Assembly: GCF_003583365.1 (NCBI RefSeq)
Contig: NZ_QXED01000013.1
Coordinates: 1 to 64,000, forward strand
DNA from: Fibrisoma montanum
GTDB taxonomy: Bacteria; Bacteroidota; Bacteroidia; Cytophagales; Spirosomataceae
Direction of reading: 5' to 3'
Length of the DNA stretch: 64,000 bases
Below are positions 43,892-51,888 of this stretch, in pieces. The notes below the pieces were generated by a model that saw only the letters and a list, made by a program, of their open reading frames with translations, searched no databases and was not told the DNA's origin. A program made the position numbers and the translations under genes. Numbering within the stretch: the stretch's first letter is position 1; every line of letters starts with the position of its first letter.

Positions 43892-45418
43892 TTATTTTTC
43901 AATCTGGATGTTTGCCTGAGCGTTGGATTCGAACGTATTGACCGTCGATGCGTCGCTGTTCAGAACGGAGTTGTAGCTCACGAAAATACCGTGACCGGCG
44001 CTGCCGCTGATTTTTGTGTTTTTGATCGTCATCGTGGCCTTAGCACCGTACAGGGCGATGTTCGTTTTCTTGCCCGATACGATGGCATTGCTGCCGCCGT
44101 AGCTAACCTCGGCATTTTCGATGACGTTCTGCGGACTGGTTGTGTAGCAGATCAGTCCGCGCCAGTAGCCGGGGGTGCGGGTAGCGCCCGTGATGGTGAT
44201 TTTCTGCGTTGGGGTGCCCTTTGCCGACAGGTAGGCGTCGTCGCTGATGCGGATGGCAACGTCGCGGCCCATCTCAATCGTTACGCCGGGGTTCAGTTTC
44301 CAGCCGTTGCTGACCGTCAGATCGGCCGTGATGCGATACGCTGAGTTGTCGGTGAAGTTCGTCCAGACGATCTCGTCCACGTTGCCTTTCCGAATGGCTG
44401 ATCCGAATATCTCTACGACGTTGCGCCCGTTACCCCCGGTGAACGACGAGGCCGCGTCCAGCCTGGCTACGTTGGCCGCATCCATCAGCATACCGGCTTC
44501 GGTATTGTTGCGGAACGTATTGACCGCAAACTCGCGGAGAATGGCGCCGTCCTGTACGTACAGACCGTAGCCGTCGTTGTCGGAGAATAGGCTGTTTTTC
44601 AGGGCAATCTGTGCCTTGTTGCCCCCGAACATAGCCATACTGGCTTTTACGCCACTCAGCATCACGCGGCTACCGGCGTGCAGTACGTCGACGTGCTCGA
44701 ATACGTTGGCGTTGCTGCCCGAGTAAACCATGATACCGACCCAGTAGCCTTTGGTTTTTTCAACCCCAACGAAACGAATTTTCTTGCCGGCTTCCCCTTT
44801 CGCCATGATCACCCCGCCGTCATTAATATCAAAGCGGGTGTCCCGTTCAAACGCTACAACTACGCCCGGATTGATCGTCAGTTCCGACGTCAGCACGATG
44901 CTCTTCGTAACAATGTAGTCGGGCAGATCCGGATTCGCCACGCGGTCGTTCAGGACCGTTTTGACCGTAATGTTTGAGGTCAGCGCCAGTGGCTGCGCCA
45001 CCGAAGCGGCTATCAGAACCTTGTCGGTACTGCGGCCGTTGGCGTTCGAAACGGTCAGCTCCAGCTCATATTCACCCGTTTCGTCGGGGGTAAACGTTGG
45101 CTTGGCCGTAGCCGGGCTGCTCAGCGATACCGTACTTTTAGCCGGTTTGCGGGTAATGGCCCACTGAAACGAAAGCGGAGCCGCTTTGCTGTCGGTCGAT
45201 GCGCTGCCGTCGAGTGTAACAACCTGACCCACTTGTACGTTTTGATCAGGGCCGGCCACCGCCGTCAGCGTGTTGGTAGGAGTTGGTTCGACATCGGGGT
45301 CTTTCTTACAGCCCGTTACGAGGAACGTCGCGGAAAGAAGAAAAACAAAAAGCTGTTTGGTTAAGGCCAGGGACCGTTGGCCGCGCTGGACCGGAGAAGA
45401 GGAAGAAGTTAGTTGCAT
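43892..45418 (-). CDS. Lipoprotein with PKD-like and parallel beta-helix domains
   Basis: A 508-aa predicted lipoprotein: polar leader, hydrophobic stretch FVFLLSATFLVTGC (lipobox VTGC), then KKDPDVEPTPT. A PKD/Ig-like domain follows (residues 50-140, with VTLDGSASTDSKAAPLSFQWAI). The rest is a right-handed beta-helix with repeated patterns of GYWxGIMVYSGS/GYWRGLICYTTS and IENAEVSYGGSNA. This resembles other Bacteroidota surface proteins of unknown role. The aligned Asn/Gly turns indicate two halves that may be an internal duplication. The 265-nt gap upstream (45419-45683) shows no clear gene. Confidence 0.8.
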   Translation of the reverse strand: MQLTSSSSPVQRGQRSLALTKQLFVFLLSATFLVTGCKKDPDVEPTPTNTLTAVAGPDQNVQVGQVVTLDGSASTDSKAAPLSFQWAITRKPAKSTVSLSSPATAKPTFTPDETGEYELELTVSNANGRSTDKVLIAASVAQPLALTSNITVKTVLNDRVANPDLPDYIVTKSIVLTSELTINPGVVVAFERDTRFDINDGGVIMAKGEAGKKIRFVGVEKTKGYWVGIMVYSGSNANVFEHVDVLHAGSRVMLSGVKASMAMFGGNKAQIALKNSLFSDNDGYGLYVQDGAILREFAVNTFRNNTEAGMLMDAANVARLDAASSFTGGNGRNVVEIFGSAIRKGNVDEIVWTNFTDNSAYRITADLTVSNGWKLNPGVTIEMGRDVAIRISDDAYLSAKGTPTQKITITGATRTPGYWRGLICYTTSPQNVIENAEVSYGGSNAIVSGKKTNIALYGAKATMTIKNTKISGSAGHGIFVSYNSVLNSDASTVNTFESNAQANIQIEK

Positions 45419-45683
45419 GAGCCGTATTTGTTGTGTGTTAGCTACGCCAAAATTGGGCGTAACTCACGCGCCGGCCCAGTATAACCCCTTTGAAGTGGTC
45501 AAAAACCTGAATGAATTGACATACGAGTAAGACGAAGCGGTGAAGCTGCCGGATGGCCCAGTCAGAGTTCGGTCGGGCTACTGGCTCGATTCGCCAAACC
45601 GATTAAACGTTTGCCTGGTTAGCGAATCAAAGACATACATTCGCGTAGGAGTGGATGTACATGTTTAACAGAAGACTCGACCT

Positions 45684-46445
45684 ATGAAACGCATAGCAAT
45701 CATATTCTTCCTGCTGACGTCGGTACCGATGGTATCGTCGGCGCAGATCGATCCCAGTCTCCTGCAGGCTGGGCTGGACGCCCTGAATTCGGCTACACTG
45801 ACCAATGCGCAGGTGGCGGCTTACTCGCGGCAGGCGGTGCAGCAAATGGATGCGCAGAATCCGGTGGCTGGCCCCAGCGACCCCTACACGCTCCGGCTGA
45901 ATCGCATTGTACAGCGGCATCGTACCGTTGCCGGGCTACCCATCAACTACAAGGTTTATAAAGTCGGGCAGGTAAACGCGTTTGCCACCGCCGACGGTAG
46001 TGTGCGGGTGTTTAAGGGCCTGATGGACATCATGACCGACAGCGAGATTCTGGCCATTATCGGGCACGAGATTGGCCACGTGGTGAACAAAGACTCCCAC
46101 GATGCGATGAAAAGTGCGCTCCGGCGCTCGGCCGTCCGGAATCTGGCGGCTTCCAATTCCGGAGTAATTGGTCGGTTGTCGCGGTCGCAGATCGGGGGCG
46201 TTGCGGATTATCTGCTGGGGGCCTCGTTCAGCCGTCGGCAGGAGACCGAGGCCGATGATTACAGCTATACCTTCCTGCGAAAAAATGGGTACAACGTGCT
46301 GGCCCTGGCTACGTCGTTTGAGAAACTGGCAAAACAGGGCGGGGGCGGTGGCCGGCTGACGCAGTTCGTGTCCACCCACCCCGACAGCAAGGCCCGCGCC
46401 GACCGGATTCGGGCCCGGGCCCGCAAAGATGGGCTGATCCGGTAA
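45684..46445 (+). CDS. Periplasmic M48 family metalloprotease
   Basis: A 253-aa exported zinc protease. The signal peptide (MKRIAIIFFLLTSVPMVSSAQ) precedes an M48C-type domain: zinc motif HEIGH (His128, Glu129, His132) in AIIGHEIGHVV and a third ligand Glu in RRQETEADDYS. It resembles BepA/LoiP-type envelope proteases that handle misfolded outer-membrane proteins, without BepA's TPR domain. A possible promoter (TTTG at 45610, TACATTCG at 45636) lies upstream. A long hairpin ends the gene at 46469. Confidence 0.92.
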   Translation: MKRIAIIFFLLTSVPMVSSAQIDPSLLQAGLDALNSATLTNAQVAAYSRQAVQQMDAQNPVAGPSDPYTLRLNRIVQRHRTVAGLPINYKVYKVGQVNAFATADGSVRVFKGLMDIMTDSEILAIIGHEIGHVVNKDSHDAMKSALRRSAVRNLAASNSGVIGRLSRSQIGGVADYLLGASFSRRQETEADDYSYTFLRKNGYNVLALATSFEKLAKQGGGGGRLTQFVSTHPDSKARADRIRARARKDGLIR

Positions 46446-46468
46446 AACCGCTTAGTCCGAATTACTTT

Positions 46469-46521
46469 GACGCCCCCGTATACCGTCTGACGTATCGTCA
46501 GAACGGTAATACGGGGGCGTC
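46469..46521. terminator. Long bidirectional hairpin terminator
   Basis: A 53-nt almost perfect inverted repeat between the convergent M48 gene and a small lipoprotein gene. The outer stem GACGCCCCCGTAT pairs with ATACGGGGGCGTC, with inner pairs ACCGT/ACGGT and CTGAC/GTCAG closed by a short loop around 46493. It ends 5 nt before the minus-strand stop. Confidence 0.8.
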
Positions 46522-46526
46522 GTTCA

Positions 46527-46730
46527 TTACGGCCTCTCCAGCGCAATTTCCACCGGAACGTTCAGCTTCGAGGAGTCAATCTCAATAATGCCGTAGTTTG
46601 GTGGAGCAATGTGTACCGGAATTGGGTCAACCAGCGGTGGAACATCAGGTTGTTCGCTGCAACTGGTCAGGGTTACCAGAAAGCCGATTGTCAAAGCGGC
46701 AAAAGAAAGGTGGTGTGGATAGCGTTTCAT
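46527..46730 (-). CDS. Small lipoprotein, 67 residues
   Basis: A 67-aa predicted lipoprotein: MKRYPHHLSFAALTIGFLVTLTSC with lipobox TLTSC, followed by a Pro-rich linker and an acidic/hydrophobic tail (NYGIIEIDSSKLNVPVEI). No known family. An upstream start at 46838 is rejected because the segment before Met is not signal-like. The similar-sized lipoprotein gene upstream (46805-47014) is on the same strand. Confidence 0.65.
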   Translation of the reverse strand: MKRYPHHLSFAALTIGFLVTLTSCSEQPDVPPLVDPIPVHIAPPNYGIIEIDSSKLNVPVEIALERP

Positions 46731-46804
46731 GATGTGCGGATAGTAAAAGGTTGATACTGAATTAGTCGTCCAATTTTCAGATCTGGCAAACAGCCAGGTT
46801 ATGG

Positions 46805-47014
46805 CTAAAACGTTTTTTCGTCGCGGATTGCCGGGCATTCGGTATAGCGGGCTTTAGCACTGGTCGAGTCAGCGTATGTAGCCGCCAGGCGGGGTAGTGC
46901 CAGCCGACCTTTGCTTAGCTGAGGCTTAACTTCGATGGTCTCGGTGCAGCCGGTGACCATATGGGAACCGGCCAGCAGAACCACAAAGAGCAGGAGGTGT
47001 CGATACGTTTTAAT
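46805..47014 (-). CDS. Small lipoprotein apparently starting at ATT
   Basis: A 69-aa reading frame that has all marks of a lipoprotein: xKTYRHLLLFVVLLAGSHMVTGC (lipobox VTGC) followed by a polar mature part ending YTECPAIRDEKTF. The codon where Met is expected is ATT (minus strand, 47014-47012), and no ATG, GTG or TTG is found in frame for at least 16 codons upstream. The only in-frame ATG inside is at the lipobox itself and would destroy the signal. Either ATT is used as a rare start, or the start codon is mutated and the gene is silent. Confidence 0.55.
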   Translation of the reverse strand: MKTYRHLLLFVVLLAGSHMVTGCTETIEVKPQLSKGRLALPRLAATYADSTSAKARYTECPAIRDEKTF

Positions 47015-47269
47015 GGCCTTTGAGTGGATGTGTGTTTGACTGCGTTTGTATGGTTCAAAGGTCGGGTGCAGCCGGCAAAACGACTTTCGGATTCAGGACA
47101 GCTATGTTCGGACTTGAGACAGGCTGATAAAAATCGACCGACGAACACAAAGAGGCCAGGTTGCAGAGCCAGAGCCCCTCAAAGGACCAGCCACCGCTTA
47201 CTAAAAATACAAATCAGGATGTAACGATTATTGTACCTTTTACGACAGTACACTCGCCCTGCCTTTCCT

Positions 47270-49255
47270 ATGATTACGATCCTGGTCGTTGACGACGAGC
47301 TAGATCTGGAGCCGTTGATGCTGAAGTGGTTTCGGCGCAGGATTCAGCAGTCGCACTACGCATTTCGGTTTGCCTATTCCGGCCGCGAAGCCCTGGCGCT
47401 GTTGCAGAGCGATCCCAGTATCGACCTGGTGCTGCTGGATATCAACATGCCCGAAATGGATGGGATGACCCTGCTCAACGAACTGCCCACGGTGAACCCG
47501 CTGCTGCGGGCGGTGATGGTATCGGCTTACGGGGATATGAACAACATCCGAATGGCCATGAACCGGGGGGCGTTCGATTTCGTCTGCAAGCCCATTGATT
47601 TCAGGGATCTGGACGTTACAATCGAGAAAACGGCGGAACACATCCGGCAACTTCACGAATCGCGTCAGCTCAAAGTGATCGACGAACTGAAAACCCGCTT
47701 CTTCGACAACATCACCCACGAGTTCCGCACCCCGCTGACGCTGATCCTGTCGCCGGTTGAAAAACTGCTGCAGCGCCATAGCGAGCCACCCGACCTGCAC
47801 AATGGCCTGCTGATGGTCGAACGAAATGCGTATCAGCTGCTTCAGCTAATCAACCAGTTGCTCGATCTGGCCAAACTGGAATCCGGTCACCTGACTCTTT
47901 CGCCAATGGCGGGTAACCTGAGCGACTTTATCAGCCAGATTGTCCGTCGGTTCGAGCCGCTGGCGCAGGAAAAAAAGCTGGCCCTGAGCTATGAGAGCGA
48001 TTTGGCGGAGATTGTGGTCTTTGATGCCGAGAAAGTGGAGCAGATCGTGTATAATCTGCTGGCTAATGCCCTGAAGTTCACGAACGCGGGGGGCGTTACC
48101 GTCCGGCTGACTGGTGGACCGCCGGTGCAGCTGACCGTAACCGATACGGGCATCGGGATTGTTGCCGAAAAGCTGCCGTTCATCTTCAACCGGTTTTATC
48201 AGGTACAGCGGCAGGCCACCAATGGGGCAGCCCTTAGCTTTACAAACCCGGGCACGGGCATCGGACTAGCCCTGGTAAAGGAATTGACTGAGCTGATGGG
48301 CGGCACGGTTTCGGTTCGTAGCGTATCAACCCGTGATTCGACCGGGAAGCCACCGGGTACTACGTTTACCATCACTTTGCCACTGGAACGGGTGGGCAGC
48401 AAGGAGTCCGTTCAGCTTAACCCGCAGCCCGCCCTGCGGGTCGCTTCGGTGGTGCCTCTGCTGGCGTCTGCCACACAGACTACCAATGGGCACACGAGCG
48501 ACTCCGCCGAAAAACCGCTCGTGCTGGTCGTGGAGGATAATACCGAACTGGCGGCCTTCGTAGCGGGCGAACTGACCAGCCAGTACCGGGTTCTAACCGC
48601 CTTCGACGGCGACGAAGGCTGGCAACTGGCCCAGACCGAACTCCCTGATGTGGTGCTGACGGATGTTATGATGCCGGGTCTCGACGGCTACGAACTGACG
48701 CACCGGCTGAAGACCGACCCGGCCACCGACCACATTGCGGTGGTGATGCTGACGGCCAAAACCGCCCAGACAAGCCGCATTGAGGGTTTGCAGCAGGGCG
48801 CCGACGACTACGTCAGTAAGCCATTTCACGTCGACGAACTGCGGCTGCGGATTCACAACCTGCTGGTTCGGCAGCAGACCCTGCGGGCGCACTACCACAC
48901 CCTGTTCAGTCGACCCGAAACCCCGCTGGCTCCCGAAGCACTCGACCCGTTTTTGCAGAAACTGCACACGATTATCGAAGAACACCTCGACGACAGTACG
49001 TTCCGGGTGGATGAATTAGCCCACGAAATAGGCATGAGTCGCCGGACGCTGCACCGCAAGCTAACGGCCGTGGCCAATCTGACCATCAACGACTTTGTCC
49101 GTCAGTATCGCCTGAAGCGAGGGGCAATGATGCTGCACGAAGGACGTAACGTGTCTGAAACGGCGTATCTGGTGGGCTACGAAAGCCCGGCTCACTCCAG
49201 TACGGTGTTCAAGGAGTTTTTCGGAAAAACGCCCTCGGAGTACATGGTCAGTTAA
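47270..49255 (+). CDS. Soluble hybrid response regulator/kinase with AraC output
   Basis: A 661-aa cytosolic protein. Order: receiver (Asp57 in LVLLDINMPEMDG), HisKA (His150 in FFDNITHEFRTP), HATPase (NALKFT, DTGIGI, GTGIGLALVKEL), second receiver (Asp465 in VVLTDVMMPGLDG), and an AraC HTH_18 domain at about 565-661. Compared with normal Bacteroidota one-piece regulators (HTCS), the periplasmic sensor is replaced by a receiver, so another kinase probably feeds it. Phosphorelay from the first receiver or His to the second receiver could then control DNA binding. ATG 47270 begins directly with the receiver. Confidence 0.92.
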   Translation: MITILVVDDELDLEPLMLKWFRRRIQQSHYAFRFAYSGREALALLQSDPSIDLVLLDINMPEMDGMTLLNELPTVNPLLRAVMVSAYGDMNNIRMAMNRGAFDFVCKPIDFRDLDVTIEKTAEHIRQLHESRQLKVIDELKTRFFDNITHEFRTPLTLILSPVEKLLQRHSEPPDLHNGLLMVERNAYQLLQLINQLLDLAKLESGHLTLSPMAGNLSDFISQIVRRFEPLAQEKKLALSYESDLAEIVVFDAEKVEQIVYNLLANALKFTNAGGVTVRLTGGPPVQLTVTDTGIGIVAEKLPFIFNRFYQVQRQATNGAALSFTNPGTGIGLALVKELTELMGGTVSVRSVSTRDSTGKPPGTTFTITLPLERVGSKESVQLNPQPALRVASVVPLLASATQTTNGHTSDSAEKPLVLVVEDNTELAAFVAGELTSQYRVLTAFDGDEGWQLAQTELPDVVLTDVMMPGLDGYELTHRLKTDPATDHIAVVMLTAKTAQTSRIEGLQQGADDYVSKPFHVDELRLRIHNLLVRQQTLRAHYHTLFSRPETPLAPEALDPFLQKLHTIIEEHLDDSTFRVDELAHEIGMSRRTLHRKLTAVANLTINDFVRQYRLKRGAMMLHEGRNVSETAYLVGYESPAHSSTVFKEFFGKTPSEYMVS

Positions 49256-49416
49256 GTCTGTCCCAAACTCAAAGAAAGTTGGCCGAAAATCCAAAGTAAG
49301 TTTTGGCCGATGTGCTGAATTTGGGCGGGTTGGCAGGTGGTTGCTTTGAACGGTTTAGTACACCCGACGATAAAGCCATATCCGTGGTTTGACAATATCT
49401 ATCCTTCCTCTTTATT

Positions 49417-50466
49417 ATGAAACGTGCCACACTCTCAATTTTGCTGATGCTGACGCTGATCAAGGCTATGGCCCAGACTGAACCAAGCGGTCTTCAGCGG
49501 TATGAGGTAGGGGGAGCACTGGGGCGAAATCAATATTTCGGCGATATGCATTGCAGCAGCCCGTATGTGTCGTCCGGGCTGAACATGAGCATCAACGCCA
49601 TGGTCCGGCGACAACTAAACCCGTTTATCAGCCTGCGGGGTAATCTTGTTTTCGGTGCACTTTCGGGCAAGGATGTAGACAACCCGGCTGGACGCTGGGA
49701 CTACCGCCAGATGAATTTTTCGACACCATTGATTGAATTATCGGCTTTGCTGGAGATGTACCCACTAAAAAAGCCGGTTCCTACAGGGTCAATTTTAAGA
49801 CGATTTGCCCCCTATGCCTTCATTGGACTAGGCCAGGTGTATACAAACCCGGCACTAAGTGGAGCGGCTGATCGAACATCGCCCGAAACCCTGGAGAAAA
49901 TAGCCCTTGATGCTGAGCTTAAAAAACGGCTCGCCCCTGTTGTGCCTGTAGGGGTCGGGATTGCGTATGCAATCAAGCAGAAATTAGCTGCTCATGTCGA
50001 AGTCGGTTACCGATTTACAACGTCCGACTATCTGGATGGATTCAGGGAGGCTGGCTATGGGTATTCACAGTACAAAGACAGCTACCTCATTGCCAGCGTA
50101 GGGATAACGTATCGACTGGGAAAAACAAAACCTAACACAGGTGCAATGAAGACTATTGAAATAACGCCTGATGCCGACGGCGATGGCATTGTTGACCCCG
50201 ACGATAACTGCCCCGATGAATTTGGTGACCCGGCTACATGCGGCTGCCCCGATGATGATGGCGACGGTGTGCCGAATGCCTGCGACTGCTGCCCCAATGA
50301 ACCCGGCGAACGGGCGTACCACGGTTGTAGTAAGGCACATAACATTGAATACAACCACATTCGGGTTCCAGTCCAGATGCGTTATTGCCCACTTTGCCCT
50401 CCTGACCAACCGAACGCCAGCCGCACCCGGAAGGAGAAGAAAACGACATTAATCATATCACGCTAA
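49417..50466 (+). CDS. Outer-membrane barrel protein with calcium-type repeats
   Basis: A 349-aa exported protein. Signal peptide (ending AMAQ), then a DUF6089-like outer-membrane barrel: GRNQYFGDMH near residue 35, RRQLNPFISLRGNLVFG, then alternating strands up to SYLIASVGITYRLG. Near the end are thrombospondin type 3-like loops (DADGDGIVDPDDNCPDEFGD and DDDGDGVPNACDCC) with alternating Asp that normally bind calcium. An extra C-terminal tail, rich in Cys and Arg/Lys, is atypical and replaces the OmpA-like domain usually found there. First gene of a tightly spaced four-gene unit. Confidence 0.75.
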   Translation: MKRATLSILLMLTLIKAMAQTEPSGLQRYEVGGALGRNQYFGDMHCSSPYVSSGLNMSINAMVRRQLNPFISLRGNLVFGALSGKDVDNPAGRWDYRQMNFSTPLIELSALLEMYPLKKPVPTGSILRRFAPYAFIGLGQVYTNPALSGAADRTSPETLEKIALDAELKKRLAPVVPVGVGIAYAIKQKLAAHVEVGYRFTTSDYLDGFREAGYGYSQYKDSYLIASVGITYRLGKTKPNTGAMKTIEITPDADGDGIVDPDDNCPDEFGDPATCGCPDDDGDGVPNACDCCPNEPGERAYHGCSKAHNIEYNHIRVPVQMRYCPLCPPDQPNASRTRKEKKTTLIISR

Positions 50467-50483
50467 TCTAACCCACCTACCGT

Positions 50484-51887
50484 ATGAATCTCACCAATAC
50501 AAGTTTATTAAACCTTAATGATCAGCAGCGTAGATCACTGATTGATTCAATCCGCTGTGGGGAGTGTATACTAGTGCTGGGTCCGTACGCAAATCTGGTT
50601 GAGGATGGCCTTGCTCAGCGAGTTCGATTGGCTAATCATCTGGTGAAAGCACTGCCAACGGAACCACCCGTTGACTCACATGAGCAGGATAGTTTCAGTA
50701 GTGTGGTTTGCCGACTTTTACTGGACCGAAACTACAAGCGTGGTGATATTCAGAAAGAAATAACTACGTTTTATCGGCAACAAAGGGGCAGGATTTTACC
50801 TAATAGCCCTTATGATTTAATTCTAAAGTTAGGTTTTCGGACTATTTTCACAACCGACCCGGATTGTCGGCTTATGAAAGCGTTTGATGACCGAAACCGA
50901 AATCCATTGGGCCTATTTTTCACACAGGTTCCTCAGCCTGACATCATTCCTCAACTCAATCCCTCCGATGGTCTTACCGAAGAAACGCCGGTAATCTTAA
51001 ACTTATTTGGATCCACTGATCGCCCAGATTCTCTTGCGATTGGTCCTGAAGAAGAACTGGCTCAATTATATGCGCTTACTTCCGGTGAAATTGGCAACAA
51101 AATAAACCTACGAATTGCTCCTCGGCTTGCAAACTGCCGGTGGTATTTGTTTGTGGGCTACAATTTCAATTCGTGGTCACTGGGGTCCATATTTTACTTT
51201 TTCAGTAAGCTAACGGAAAAGATTCGGGATGCCCGCGTGTTCGGGCTGCATAGTAAGCCTCAGGCGCAGCTAACCGACACAACTGTTGTCTATTATAAAA
51301 ATCTGTTTCCTGTTGAGGGTAATAAGGATGATGTTCGGATTGTGAATTCGGATGCACAAACGTTCTTCACCGAGCTCAATGAACTGGCTGAGCAGTTTCC
51401 TCCGCCCCCGCCCCCAAGTAGTCGTGTGGCATTTATAGTATACCATCCTAAGGACCGTGACATCCTTGAGACCTTCAGGCAATCGATAGAAACTAAATGT
51501 CAAGAATATGATTTGACCGTGAAGTACAGCCAACCCGTTACGTCGTTCGATCGTCCTTTGTCGGATGATCAGATTCACCAGCATGTTTTGAAGGAAGAGA
51601 TCGTCCTATACCTGATTTCTACCAACTGGGAGATCGACTTTCAATATGAAGATTTTCTGGATCTAGCTCAGCAGCGGAATATGGATGCAGGCGTAAAAGG
51701 TGTTCTGTTAGATAATTACAATCTGTTTGGCGCTAATCGGCAGCGGAAACCGGCCTTTGTTGATGGTTCTATTAAATTGCTAAACAAACAGCGGCCATTT
51801 AATTCCCAGACTGACTGTGATAGCCTGATTCAGGAGGTGGATGCTTTTCTGGAAGACATGGAAGACATCGTAAGCACGACCATCTGA
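50484..51887 (+). CDS. SIR2-like and TIR-like domain protein
   Basis: A 467-aa cytosolic protein. Residues 20-295 look like a SIR2-like fold: a first strand/loop CILVLGPYANLVEDG, FRTIFTTDPDCRL where the TTNxD motif is usual, VILNLFGSTDRP where the catalytic His (LHG) is expected, and YLFVGYNFNSWSLGS at the end. The His and the Asn are replaced by Phe and Asp, so NAD hydrolysis is doubtful. After a Pro-rich linker (305-312), residues 313-460 show a TIR-like pattern: RVAFIVYHPKDRDILETF, then EEIVLYLISTNWEIDFQYEDF. Its gene ends 1 nt before the nSTAND ATPase gene. Base composition is AT-richer than the flanks. Confidence 0.68.
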   Translation: MNLTNTSLLNLNDQQRRSLIDSIRCGECILVLGPYANLVEDGLAQRVRLANHLVKALPTEPPVDSHEQDSFSSVVCRLLLDRNYKRGDIQKEITTFYRQQRGRILPNSPYDLILKLGFRTIFTTDPDCRLMKAFDDRNRNPLGLFFTQVPQPDIIPQLNPSDGLTEETPVILNLFGSTDRPDSLAIGPEEELAQLYALTSGEIGNKINLRIAPRLANCRWYLFVGYNFNSWSLGSIFYFFSKLTEKIRDARVFGLHSKPQAQLTDTTVVYYKNLFPVEGNKDDVRIVNSDAQTFFTELNELAEQFPPPPPPSSRVAFIVYHPKDRDILETFRQSIETKCQEYDLTVKYSQPVTSFDRPLSDDQIHQHVLKEEIVLYLISTNWEIDFQYEDFLDLAQQRNMDAGVKGVLLDNYNLFGANRQRKPAFVDGSIKLLNKQRPFNSQTDCDSLIQEVDAFLEDMEDIVSTTI

Positions 51888-51888
51888 T

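Noticed and set aside
45417-45530. Possible 37-aa small ORF on the plus strand after the beta-helix lipoprotein start
   Set aside because: Its ATG overlaps the start codon of the divergent gene, and the length and composition are within chance expectation; no other support seen.
46915-47148. 77-codon minus-strand frame with an ATG overlapping the small-lipoprotein region
   Set aside because: Its translation has no signal or domain, whereas the other frame encodes a textbook lipoprotein signal and lipobox from the ATT codon.
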